Source: Microvirga sp. 17 mud 1-3 (lineage in GTDB: Bacteria; Pseudomonadota; Alphaproteobacteria; Rhizobiales; Beijerinckiaceae). Taken from it: a stretch of 64,000 bases of DNA. Shown piece after piece: positions 33,028 to 41,906 of this stretch (positions are counted from its first letter, which is position 1; every line of letters starts with the position of its first letter). The notes below the pieces were generated by a model. That model saw only the letters and a program-made list of their open reading frames with translations. It ran no database searches and was not told the DNA's origin. The stretch covers positions 1,550,001 to 1,614,000 of the forward strand of contig NZ_CP029481.1 in assembly GCF_003151255.1 (NCBI RefSeq). Direction: 5' to 3'. Made by a program: the position numbers and the translations under genes.

Positions 33028-33648
33028 ATGAGACCAGAGGTCCATCCATTCTTTCTTGACGGCCCGTCCCGCGTTGCGGAAACCATGTCCCGCTGGGCCG
33101 TATGGTTCGGCGGAGCGTTGACGATCGGCAGCGTGCTGCTGATTTCCTTCGATGTGATCGTCCGGAAGTTCTTCGGCTTCAGCACCGGCGGCGCGGACGA
33201 GCTGTCGAGCTATGCCTTCGCGATCAGCACCTCCTGGGCGCTCGCCTTTGCGACCCTGCAGCGCGCCAATGTGCGTGTCGACGTGCTCTACCAATATCTG
33301 CCGGTGCGGATTTCGGCCGTGCTGGACTGGCTCTCCATCGTGGCGCTCGGCGCATTCATGGCGATGCTGACCCGCTATGCCTACGAGGTCGTTGCGACAT
33401 CCTGGGTGCAGAACTCCGCCGCCAACACGCCGCTGGCGACACCGCTCGTCATCCCGCAAGGGCTCTGGTTCATCGGCCTCGTCTGGATGTGCCTTGTCCT
33501 GGCCCTGATGTTGCTGAGGGCCTCAGTGGCCCTGATCACGGGCCGGTTCGATGAGGTCAAGGCCATCGCCGGCGTCCGCTCGACCCAGGAAGAAGCCGAG
33601 GAAGAGGCTGCCGCCGGAGAGCGCATTATCCGGGGAGACGCCGCATGA
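33028..33648 (+). CDS. TRAP transporter small permease (DctQ family)
   Basis: This 206-residue membrane protein has four hydrophobic segments with the DctQ pattern DVIVRKFFGFSTGGADELSSYAFA near residue 40-62. AAAAGGTG precedes the ATG. An acidic, Glu-rich tail (RSTQEEAEEEAAAGER) ends it. The stop overlaps the DctM start by four bases. Confidence 0.92.
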   Translation: MRPEVHPFFLDGPSRVAETMSRWAVWFGGALTIGSVLLISFDVIVRKFFGFSTGGADELSSYAFAISTSWALAFATLQRANVRVDVLYQYLPVRISAVLDWLSIVALGAFMAMLTRYAYEVVATSWVQNSAANTPLATPLVIPQGLWFIGLVWMCLVLALMLLRASVALITGRFDEVKAIAGVRSTQEEAEEEAAAGERIIRGDAA

Positions 33649-34928
33649 TCACGACCGCACTGATCCTTCTCCTCGTCCTCATCGGGCTGAGCATTCCGGT
33701 CGGGGCCGCCCTTGGCGTCCTCGGGCTGCTCCTGGACCCTCTCTATTCGATGCTGCCGCTGACGCGCGCCATCGGTGAGCTGGCCTGGAGCACGAACAAC
33801 GAATTCCTCATGGTCGCGATCCCGCTCTTCATCCTGCTGGGCGAGATTCTCCTGCGTGCTGGGTTCGCGGAACGCATGTACAGCGCCATGAGCCTGTGGC
33901 TCTCCTGGCTGCCGGGCGGCCTCATGCATGCCAATATCGGAGCCTCGACGTTGTTCGCGGCCACGTCCGGCTCGAGCGTCGCAACCGCCGCTACGGTCGG
34001 CACGGTCGCAATCCCGCAGATCAAACGCTACGGGTACAACGAGCCGCTCTTCCTCGGTAGTCTCGCGGCGGGCGGAACCCTCGGCATCCTCATCCCGCCT
34101 TCGATCAACCTTGTGATCTATGGCGTCCTGACCAATTCCTCGGTTCCCAAGCTCTATCTCGCGGGCATCATTCCGGGCTTCCTGCTGGCCGCCCTGTTCA
34201 TGCTCGTGATCATCGCCGCCTGCATCGCAAAGCCGTCCTGGAGCGGGCACAAGATCCGCGCGAGCTGGGGCGAGCGCTTCCGGAGCCTTGTCCACCTTGC
34301 GCCGCCGCTCGGGATCTTCTTTCTGGTCGTCGGGTCGATCTATGCGGGTCTTGCGACGCCGACGGAGGCCGCTGCCCTCGGCGTGCTGGGCGCCCTGATC
34401 CTTGCGGCGTGGTTCCGCCGCCTGACCTGGACGATGCTGCGCACCTGTATCGAAGGCACCATGCAGGCCACGGCCATGATCATGCTGATCGTGATTGGCG
34501 CGGCCTTCCTGAACTTCATCATGTCGGCCACCGGGCTGACGGATGCCATCACGGGCTCCATCACGGGGCTCGGGCTCTCGCCGGGCTGGATGCTGTTGAT
34601 CGTCATCCTGTTCTATCTCGTGCTGGGCTGCTTCATGGAGACCCTCTCCATGATGATCACGACCATCCCGATCGTCGCGCCCATCATGATGGCTCTCGGC
34701 TACGACCCGATCTGGCTCGGCATCATCATCATCATTCTGGTGGAGGCTGCGCTGATCACGCCGCCGGTCGGGCTCAACCTCTTCGTGGTTCAGAGCCTGC
34801 GCAAGAGCGGGTCCATGGGGGCCGTCATCACGGGCGCGCTGCCGTTCGTGCTCGCCATGTTCCTGCTGCTGGCGCTTCTGGCCTTCTTCCCCGGCCTCGC
34901 GCTCTGGCTTCCCAGCATCTTTGGATAG
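33645..34928 (+). CDS. TRAP transporter large permease (DctM family)
   Basis: This 427-residue permease has about 12 hydrophobic segments and DctM motifs such as NEFLMVAIPLFILLGEIL, LAAGGTLGILIPPSINLVIYG and LGCFMETLSMMITTIPIVAPI. It completes a three-part Na+-coupled TRAP transporter with the two preceding genes and is translationally coupled to DctQ. Confidence 0.95.
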   Translation: MITTALILLLVLIGLSIPVGAALGVLGLLLDPLYSMLPLTRAIGELAWSTNNEFLMVAIPLFILLGEILLRAGFAERMYSAMSLWLSWLPGGLMHANIGASTLFAATSGSSVATAATVGTVAIPQIKRYGYNEPLFLGSLAAGGTLGILIPPSINLVIYGVLTNSSVPKLYLAGIIPGFLLAALFMLVIIAACIAKPSWSGHKIRASWGERFRSLVHLAPPLGIFFLVVGSIYAGLATPTEAAALGVLGALILAAWFRRLTWTMLRTCIEGTMQATAMIMLIVIGAAFLNFIMSATGLTDAITGSITGLGLSPGWMLLIVILFYLVLGCFMETLSMMITTIPIVAPIMMALGYDPIWLGIIIIILVEAALITPPVGLNLFVVQSLRKSGSMGAVITGALPFVLAMFLLLALLAFFPGLALWLPSIFG

Positions 34929-34970
34929 GCCCAGGCCTCAAACTCTCGTATCAACATCGTCAGGACGATA

Positions 34971-35651
34971 ATGAAACTCTCTTTCCATGCAGAAGGCTTG
35001 AACAGTCCCCTCGAGGTCGAGATCTCGTCCCTCATTGTGGCGGGCTGGGCGGGGCGCGACCGGCATGCCATTGAGCACCACATCGAGGAGCTCTTCGCCA
35101 TCGGCGTACCGCGTCCGAGTTCCGTTCCGCTGTATTACCGTGTCGCCGAGAACCAGCTGACCCAGGCCTCGCACATCCAGGTGGTGGGCGATCAGTCCTC
35201 GGGCGAGGTGGAGACGTTCGTCTTCCAGGTCGGCGGCGAACTCTATGTCAGCCTGGCGTCCGACCACACCGACCGGAAGCTTGAGACGCACAGCGTTGCT
35301 CTCTCGAAGCAGATCTGCGCCAAGCCCGTTGCCAAAGGCGCATGGCGCTACGCGGATGTCGCCGATCACTGGGACGAACTGGTGATCCGCTCCTTCATCC
35401 AGGAGGGCGGGGAGCGGGTGCTCTATCAGGAAGGCACCCTGGCCTCGCTCCGTCCCCCGCTCGACCTGATCGCCGGATTCACGGGCGGAGCCGCGATGCT
35501 TCCCGAAGGCATCGGGATGATCTGTGGTACGGTCGGCGCCAAAGGCGGCATCCGGCCAGCGCCATCCTTCAGCATGGAGTTGTTTGATCCGCGCCACGGG
35601 CGCACATTGAGCCACGACTATACCATCGAGGTTCTGCCGGAGATTTCCTGA
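34971..35651 (+). CDS. DUF2848 family protein
   Basis: This is a 226-residue cytosolic protein with the DUF2848 pattern ASDHTDRKLETHSVALSKQICAKPVA followed by GTVGAKGGIRPAPSFSMELFDP. The family is related in fold to fumarylacetoacetate hydrolase (family knowledge), so a hydrolase, decarboxylase or hydratase acting on a keto acid is possible, but no activity is established to my knowledge. AGGA precedes the ATG. The usual company of an amidase and a TRAP transporter is present here. Confidence 0.8.
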   Translation: MKLSFHAEGLNSPLEVEISSLIVAGWAGRDRHAIEHHIEELFAIGVPRPSSVPLYYRVAENQLTQASHIQVVGDQSSGEVETFVFQVGGELYVSLASDHTDRKLETHSVALSKQICAKPVAKGAWRYADVADHWDELVIRSFIQEGGERVLYQEGTLASLRPPLDLIAGFTGGAAMLPEGIGMICGTVGAKGGIRPAPSFSMELFDPRHGRTLSHDYTIEVLPEIS

Positions 35652-35691
35652 GCCTCGTCCCCTGCGGCCTCCTTACGACGGTTGAGAAGAC

Positions 35692-37046
35692 ATGGTTTCG
35701 ACAGTGAAAGAACAGCAAGCGGCCCTCGCTGAAGGCCACACCACGGCCGTGGCTCTGACCGAGGAGGCGCTTGCCCGCGCGTCCGATCCTGCGGGGGAGG
35801 GGGCCGTGTCTTCACCCGGCTTTACCCCGAGACGGCCCGTGCGTCCGCTCAGGCGTCCGACATCCTCCGCAAGGCAGGGCTGGTCCGCACGCCCATCGAC
35901 GGCCTGCCGATTTCGATCAAGGACCTGTTCGACGTTGCCGGCGAGGTCACCATGGCCGGGTCCGTGGCCCGGGACGGCGAGCCCGCCGCCACGGAAGACG
36001 CCACGGTGGTCAAGCGCCTGCGCGCCGCCGGGGCCATCATCGTCGGCCGCACCAACATGACCGAGTTCGCCTATTCGGGCCTGGGCCTCAACCCGCATTA
36101 CGACGTGCCGCGCAATCCCTGGGATCGGGCGACGGGCCGGATTCCCGGCGGCTCGTCCTCGGGCGCGGCGGTTTCAGTCTCGGACGGTATGGCGGTCGCG
36201 GGCATCGGCTCTGATACCGGCGGCTCGGTCCGCATTCCGGCGGCGCTCTGCGGACTGGTTGGGTTCAAGCCGACGGCTGCGCGCATCCCCCTGACGGGCG
36301 TGCTGCCACTCTCGACCAGTCTCGATTCCATCGGCCCCATCGCTCACTCGGTGGAGTGTTGCGCAATCCTCGATGCGATCATGGCCGCTGACGAGGAGCC
36401 GCTTCCGCAGCCTGCCGACATCCGCGGCTTGCGGTTCGCCGTCCCGACCACTCTCGTGCTCGAGGGGATGGATCCGGATGTCGCGAAGGCCTTCCAAGCC
36501 GCGCTCGCGAGCCTCTCGGCCGCGGGTGCGCACGTGGAGGAGATCGCGATTCCGGAATTCGCCTCGCTTGCGGCCATCAACGCCAAGGGCGGGTTTACGG
36601 CCTCGGAGGCCATGGCATGGCACCGGGACCTGATCGGGCGCGCGGGGAACCGCTACGATCCGCGGGTCATGCCGCGCATCCTGCGTGGCCAGGAAATGTC
36701 GGCCGCCGACTACATCGACCTCCTCGCTGCGCGCAAGGCCTGGATCGCGGCCGTGGAGGCGCGGATCGCCGGTTATGACGCGCTGCTCCTCCCGACCGTT
36801 CCGGTGGTCGCACCCGCGATTGCCGATCTCCTGGCAAGCGACGAGGCTTATTTCGCCACCAACGGCCTCATCCTGCGCAACCCGACTCTCATCAACTTCC
36901 TGAACGGATGTGCCCTGTCGGTCCCGTGCCATGCGCCGGGCAACGCTCCTGTGGGCCTCATGATTGCGGGCGCAGCCGGTGCCGACCGCCGGATTCTCGC
37001 CATCGGCATGGCCGTGGAGGCGCTGCGCCAACGCTCGCAAAAGTAA
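35692..37046 (+). pseudogene. Amidase-signature enzyme disrupted by a one-base deletion
   Basis: Codons from ATG 35692 read MVSTVKEQQAALAEGH...DPAGEGA and then shift out of frame in the G run at 35799-35803. The correct continuation (VFTRLYPETARASAQASDIL...) is in the frame that runs to 37046. Adding one G restores a single protein of about 451 residues with the family phrase GEGGRVFTRLYPE. The Ser-cisSer-Lys triad is intact downstream: Lys at 35919 (SIKDLF), the GGSSSG loop near 36147 and Ser at 36225 (DTGGS). It is either a sequencing error in a homopolymer or a real recent inactivation. The intact enzyme would hydrolyse an amide. Confidence 0.85.
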
Positions 37047-37096
37047 CCTTCGCCCATTGGCCGGGATCGCGACAGAACGACAAAAAGGACGCGACG

Positions 37097-37891
37097 ATGC
37101 CTTCAGTGACCCATAACGACGCCGCCTATCGGGCGCGGCTCGATGCCCGTGCGGGCATTCTGACGGGCCCGACGGCGAATCTCGCCCCCGGCCATGTGCA
37201 GGCGAACCTCGCCATCCTTCCGGAGGATCTGGCGCACGACTTCCTCCGCTTCTGCCAGCGCAACCCCAAGCCATGCCCGCTTCTGGCGGTGTCCGAAACG
37301 GGCGATCCGTTCCTGCCGGAACTGGGCCGGGATATCGACATCCGCACGGATGTACCGCGCTACAGGGTGTGGCGGCACGGCGAACTCGTGGCCGAGCCCA
37401 CGGATATTCGCGATCTGTGGAACGACAAGCTCGTCTCGTTCCTGATCGGCTGCTCGTTCTCGTTCGAGGAGGCCATGCTGGCCGATGGCCTGCCCGTGCG
37501 CCATATCGAACAGGGCTGCAATGTGCCCATGTACCGGACCAACATGCCGACCGTGGCGACTGGGCCGTTCTCGGGACCGCTCGTGGTCTCCATGCGTCCG
37601 CTCAAGGCCGCGGACGCAATCCGGGCCGTGCAGGTGACGTCCCGCTTTCCATCCGTGCACGGCGCGCCGGTGCATCTGGGCGATCCTTCGCTGATCGGCA
37701 TCGCCGACATCGGCAAGCCGGATTACGGCGATCCCGTCGAGATCCGGGAGGGCGAGATCCCGGTCTTCTGGGCCTGCGGGGTCACGCCGCAATCGGTCAT
37801 CGCAAATGTCCGGCCGGAATTCTGCATCACCCATGCGCCCGGTCACATGCTTGTCACCGACCTCCTGAATTCCTCCATTTCGGTGCTCTGA
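37097..37891 (+). CDS. UPF0317/DUF1445 putative hydro-lyase
   Basis: This 264-residue protein belongs to the UPF0317 family (often called putative hydro-lyase), with [34 protein letters not shown] sequence, [20 protein letters not shown], and a C-terminal [31 protein letters not shown] containing conserved Cys and His. DUF1445 also forms one domain of eukaryotic D-glutamate cyclase, so a lyase or cyclase on an amino-acid-derived acid is conceivable. AAAAAGGA precedes the ATG by good spacing. It follows the amidase by 50 bases and converges with IclR. Confidence 0.8.
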   Translation: MPSVTHNDAAYRARLDARAGILTGPTANLAPGHVQANLAILPEDLAHDFLRFCQRNPKPCPLLAVSETGDPFLPELGRDIDIRTDVPRYRVWRHGELVAEPTDIRDLWNDKLVSFLIGCSFSFEEAMLADGLPVRHIEQGCNVPMYRTNMPTVATGPFSGPLVVSMRPLKAADAIRAVQVTSRFPSVHGAPVHLGDPSLIGIADIGKPDYGDPVEIREGEIPVFWACGVTPQSVIANVRPEFCITHAPGHMLVTDLLNSSISVL

Positions 37892-37915
37892 CGCGTATCC
37901 AGGCTGCAGGGCTCC

Positions 37916-38788
37916 TTATGGATAGGCGCGCCCGGTCTTCTTCCGAGGCGGCTTGTCGGCACCGTCGGCATTGAGGAGGCGCGCTTCGATCCAGGCTGCT
38001 TCCTTCTGAAGGAGCGGCACGAGTTCACGCTGCCGCTCCTCGCTGAGCCGGCTTTCCGTGGCGGCGATGGAGAGCGCACCGGCCGGACGATTGTTCGGTC
38101 CGCGGAACGCGACGCCGATCGCCCAGGAATCCGCGAGGAGCAGGCCGGGATTGAGAGAGTAGCCCCTCTGGCGCGTCTCGCGGACCAATTTCCGCAGCAT
38201 AGGCGGCGAGAAGGGCGGGTATTTGTCGGCCAGCACGTCCGCATTCGCCGCAAGAACCTCGTCCACCTCGTCGTCCGGCAGGGCGGCCAGTAGTGCCAGA
38301 CTGCCCGCCCCGATGCCGAGCGGGTGGCGGTCTCCCGCATGGAGGGCGTGGACTCGGATCGGGTAGGGGCCTTCCTCCCGGTGCACACAGATCGAATAGA
38401 CATCACGCGGGACCGACAGGAACGCCGTATCGCCGGTCTCCTGGCTCAGCCGCACGAGCGAGCGAAGCGAGATCGAGTGGATGCCGAAGCGGGCGCTCGC
38501 GAGGGTGCCCAGAACGTAGATTTCAGGGCCGATATAATAGCGCCGGGTCTCGAGGTCCTGATCGAGAAGCCCGGCCCGCACCAGTGCGAGAAGCATGCGG
38601 CGGACCGTCGGCTTCGGCAGATTGCACTGCTCGACGATCTCGGACAGCCGGGCACCCGGGGAGCCCGCCCTCCCGACGAGGAGCAGCAGCGTCGCGGCGC
38701 GGTCGATGGCCTGCGCACCGCTGGCGGCCGCCTCGTCGATTCCCTGGACGGCAATCTTGGCCGAGATCGTCTTCGGATGTTCCAGCAT
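37916..38788 (-). CDS. IclR-family transcriptional regulator
   Basis: This 290-residue regulator has an N-terminal winged helix (about residues 30-90, LSEIVEQCNLPKPTVRRMLLALVRAGLL) and a GAF-like effector domain (about 110-280, with GIGAGSLALLAALP). GAGAAGG lies five bases before the ATG at 38788; a longer reading to 38848 lacks an SD. It is divergent from the second TRAP system and convergent with UPF0317, so it probably controls the DctP-DctQM-ligase-SDR operon. An 11-mer repeat in the divergent region may be its operator. Confidence 0.92.
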   Translation of the reverse strand: MLEHPKTISAKIAVQGIDEAAASGAQAIDRAATLLLLVGRAGSPGARLSEIVEQCNLPKPTVRRMLLALVRAGLLDQDLETRRYYIGPEIYVLGTLASARFGIHSISLRSLVRLSQETGDTAFLSVPRDVYSICVHREEGPYPIRVHALHAGDRHPLGIGAGSLALLAALPDDEVDEVLAANADVLADKYPPFSPPMLRKLVRETRQRGYSLNPGLLLADSWAIGVAFRGPNNRPAGALSIAATESRLSEERQRELVPLLQKEAAWIEARLLNADGADKPPRKKTGRAYP

Positions 38789-38936
38789 ATGGACCTTCTC
38801 GGGCCTTCGAATAGAGCTTTCTCTAGGGGAAGCATTTTCAATTGACAACGACCGGGGACGGAGTGCCTCCTAATGCCCTGAAAGAAGCGCCCGGAAAGAG
38901 GCGCTCGTAAAACAACAAGGGTCCGGCATATGGACC
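38785..38936. promoter_or_regulatory. IclR/TRAP divergent promoter with repeated GCATATGGACC
   Basis: GCATATGGACC occurs at 38785-38795, over the IclR start, and again at 38926-38936. The second copy is part of GGTCC-N7-GGACC. TTGACA at 38842-38847 is a possible -35 toward the TRAP genes, with only a poorly spaced -10 (CCTAAT, 20 bases away). Confidence 0.4.
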
Positions 38937-38985
38937 TGGATCGAGGAAACGCGAAGGTCCTGCGGGACCGGACCAGGAGGCTTAC

Positions 38986-40005
38986 ATGATTTTGTCTCGT
39001 CGCCGGCTGCTGAGTGTCGGCTCGACCGCTTTCGCCGGTGCCGTCATCGGCGCCCCGTTCATCGCGCGGGCCCAGCAGGCGGAGTTCACGTACAAATACG
39101 CGAACAACCTGCCCGAGACGCACCCAATGAACGCCAGGGCGCGCGAAATGGCGGCCGCGATCAAGGCCGAGACCAACGGCCGCGTCGACCTCCAGATCTT
39201 CCCCAACAGCCAGCTCGGATCGGATACAGATACGCTGAGCCAGGTGCGCTCGGGCGGCGTCGAGTTCTTCACCCTGTCGGGCCTGATCCTGTCGACCCTC
39301 GTGCCGGCCGCCTCGATCAACGGGGTGGGCTTCGCGTTCCCGAACTATGATGCCGTCTGGAAGGCCATGGACGGGGAGCTCGGCGCCTATGTGCGCGCCC
39401 AGATCGCGAAGGCCAACCTCGTAGCCATGGACAAGATCTGGGACAACGGTTTCCGGCAGACCACCTCGTCGACGAAGCCCATCAATACCCCTGACGACCT
39501 GAAGGGCTTCAAGATCCGGGTGCCGGTCTCGCCGCTCTGGACCTCCATGTACAAGGCCTTCGACGCCGCGCCCGCCTCCATCAACTTCAACGAAGTCTAC
39601 TCGTCGCTTCAGACCAAGGTGGTCGAAGGGCAGGAGAACCCGCTGGCCATCGTCTCGACCGCGAAGCTCTACGAGGTTCAGAAATACTGCTCCCTCACCA
39701 ACCATATGTGGGATGGATTCTGGTTCCTGGCGAACCGCCGCGCCTGGGAGCGCCTGCCTGAGGACGTGCGCACCATCATGGCGAAGCACATCAATGCGGC
39801 GGCAATCAAGGAGCGCGAGGACGTCGCCAAGCTCAACGCCAATCTCCAACAGGAGCTTGCCGGAAAAGGCCTGGTGTTCAACCAGCCCGATCCCGTGCCG
39901 TTCCGGGACAAGCTGCGGCAGGCCGGCTTCTATGCCGAATGGAAAGGCAAGTACGGCGACGAGGCCTGGGCCATTCTGGAAAAGTCCGTCGGCAAGCTGG
40001 TCTGA
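38986..40005 (+). CDS. TRAP transporter substrate-binding protein (DctP family)
   Basis: This 339-residue periplasmic binding protein has a signal peptide with a twin-arginine-like start (LSRRRLLSVG) cleaved near ARAQQ, so Tat or Sec export is possible. It has the DctP features TYKYANNLPETHPMNARAREMA and KIRVPVSPLWTSMYKAFDAAP. CAGGAGG precedes the ATG. It differs clearly from the DctP at 31.9 kb, so the two transporters probably have different substrates. Confidence 0.94.
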   Translation: MILSRRRLLSVGSTAFAGAVIGAPFIARAQQAEFTYKYANNLPETHPMNARAREMAAAIKAETNGRVDLQIFPNSQLGSDTDTLSQVRSGGVEFFTLSGLILSTLVPAASINGVGFAFPNYDAVWKAMDGELGAYVRAQIAKANLVAMDKIWDNGFRQTTSSTKPINTPDDLKGFKIRVPVSPLWTSMYKAFDAAPASINFNEVYSSLQTKVVEGQENPLAIVSTAKLYEVQKYCSLTNHMWDGFWFLANRRAWERLPEDVRTIMAKHINAAAIKEREDVAKLNANLQQELAGKGLVFNQPDPVPFRDKLRQAGFYAEWKGKYGDEAWAILEKSVGKLV

Positions 40006-40010
40006 TCCCC

Positions 40011-41906
40011 ATGGCCCGCATTCAGTCGCACCCTGGTGGGGCGAGCCTGATCGCGGAGCGTTCCGGATTCCCTGCGGAGCGCTCCTGGCTGGCATCGCTC
40101 GATGCCGTTCTTGGCGCCATCGTGGAAATTCCGGTCGCGATCCTCGTCGCGGTCGAAATCGTGATCCTGTTTGCGGGCGTCGTGGCGCGTTTCGTGCTCC
40201 ACCAGCCCCTGATCTGGTCGGATGAGCTGGCCTCGATCCTGTTCCTCTGGCTCGCCATGCTCGGCGCGGTCGTCGCCTTCCGTCGCAACGAGCACATGCG
40301 CATGACGGCCATCGTCGCCCGGGCGTCGCCAGAAGCCCGGGCGTTCCTCGACGTGTTCGCGACTGCGGCTGCGCTGGCGTTCCTGCTCCTCATCGCCTGG
40401 CCGGCCTTCGAATACGCGCAGGAGGAGACCTACATCACGACGCCGGCCCTCGAGATCACCAATGCCTGGCGTGCCGCGGCCCTGCCGGTCGGCGTCGGCC
40501 TCATGGCGGTGTTCGCCCTGCTGCGCCTGGCGCGGGTCGGCTCGCTCCGAACCCTCGCGTCGGCCGTTGTGGCGGTCGTGGTGATCGTCGGTGCCTTCTG
40601 GCTCGCCGAGCCCCTGTTCCGCCAGCTCGGAAACCTCAACCTCGTCATTTTCTTCGTCGGCGTTGTTGCCGCATCAGTACTTGCGGGCATTCCGATTGCC
40701 TTCGCGTTCGGGCTTTCGATCTTCGGCTACCTTATCCTGACCACCCATACGCCCCTCATGGTGCTGGTCGGACGCATGGATGAGGGCATGTCCCATCTCA
40801 TCCTGCTCGCCGTGCCGCTCTTCGTCTTCCTCGGTCTCCTGATCGAGATGACCGGCATGGCCCGCGCGATGGTCGCCTTTCTGGCGAGCCTTCTCGGGCA
40901 TGTGCGCGGCGGCCTTCATTATGTGCTGGTCGGGGCGATGTATCTGGTGTCCGGCATCTCGGGCGCCAAGGCGGCAGACATGGCAGCCGTCGCGCCCGTC
41001 CTGTTCCCCGAGATGAAGGCGCGGGGCGCCAAGCCCGGCGATCTCGTGGCCCTTCTTTCGGCCACGGGCGCGCAGACCGAAACCATACCGCCGAGCCTCG
41101 TCCTGATCACCATCGGGTCGGTGACGGGCGTGTCGATTGCGGCTCTCTTCACGGGCGGTCTCATGCCGGCTGTCGTCCTGGCCATCACGCTCTGCTTCGT
41201 GGTCTGGTGGCGCTACCGGAAAGAGGATCTCAGCCATGTGAAGCGGGCAAGCCGGGGTGAGATCGGGCGCTCCTTCATCGTGGCGGTTCCGGCCATCGCG
41301 CTGCCCTTCGTCATCCGTGCTGCCGTGGTCGAAGGCGTCGCGACCGCCACCGAGGTCTCCACCATCGGCATCGTCTACGCCATCGTGATCGGGCTCGTCA
41401 TCTACCGCCAGTTCGACTGGCGGCGGTTGAAGCCGATGCTGGTCGACACGGCCTGCCTCTCGGGTGCGATCCTGCTTATCATCGGCACCGCGACCGGCAT
41501 GGCCTGGGGCCTCACGCAATCCGGCTTCTCGCGGTCGCTGGCGGCCGCCATGACCGGCCTGCCGGGCGGCGCCGTGACGTTCATGATCGTGTCGATCATC
41601 GCGTTCGTCATCCTGGGGTCCGTGCTGGAAGGCATTCCGGCCATCGTGCTCTTCGGGCCGCTTCTCTTCCCAATCGCGCGGGCCGTCGGCATCCACGAGG
41701 TGCATTATGCGATGGTGGTCATCCTGGCCATGGGCATCGGCCTCTTCGCGCCGCCCTTCGGGGTCGGATACTACGCCGCCTGCGCCATCGGGCGGGTCGA
41801 ACCGGCGGAGGGCATGCGGCCGATCCTCGGCTATCTCTTCGCGCTCCTCATCGGCACCTTTATCGTTGCGGCAGTGCCGTGGATCTCGATCGGCTTCCTG
41901 AAATGA
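40011..41906 (+). CDS. Fused TRAP permease (DctQ-DctM)
   Basis: This 631-residue protein joins a DctQ domain (about residues 25-180, with WSDELASILFLWLAMLGA) to a DctM domain (about 205-631, with VPLFVFLGLLIEMTGMARAM and ATGAQTETIPPSLVLITIGS). About 16 hydrophobic segments are evident. The fusion makes it the sole membrane component of this second TRAP system. It starts five bases after the DctP stop and overlaps the ligase start by four bases. Confidence 0.93.
   Translation: MARIQSHPGGASLIAERSGFPAERSWLASLDAVLGAIVEIPVAILVAVEIVILFAGVVARFVLHQPLIWSDELASILFLWLAMLGAVVAFRRNEHMRMTAIVARASPEARAFLDVFATAAALAFLLLIAWPAFEYAQEETYITTPALEITNAWRAAALPVGVGLMAVFALLRLARVGSLRTLASAVVAVVVIVGAFWLAEPLFRQLGNLNLVIFFVGVVAASVLAGIPIAFAFGLSIFGYLILTTHTPLMVLVGRMDEGMSHLILLAVPLFVFLGLLIEMTGMARAMVAFLASLLGHVRGGLHYVLVGAMYLVSGISGAKAADMAAVAPVLFPEMKARGAKPGDLVALLSATGAQTETIPPSLVLITIGSVTGVSIAALFTGGLMPAVVLAITLCFVVWWRYRKEDLSHVKRASRGEIGRSFIVAVPAIALPFVIRAAVVEGVATATEVSTIGIVYAIVIGLVIYRQFDWRRLKPMLVDTACLSGAILLIIGTATGMAWGLTQSGFSRSLAAAMTGLPGGAVTFMIVSIIAFVILGSVLEGIPAIVLFGPLLFPIARAVGIHEVHYAMVVILAMGIGLFAPPFGVGYYAACAIGRVEPAEGMRPILGYLFALLIGTFIVAAVPWISIGFLK

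Noticed and set aside
35692..37046. Programmed ribosomal frameshifting in the amidase
   Set aside because: The G run is not a recognised slippery site with a downstream structure, and amidases are not known to use recoding.
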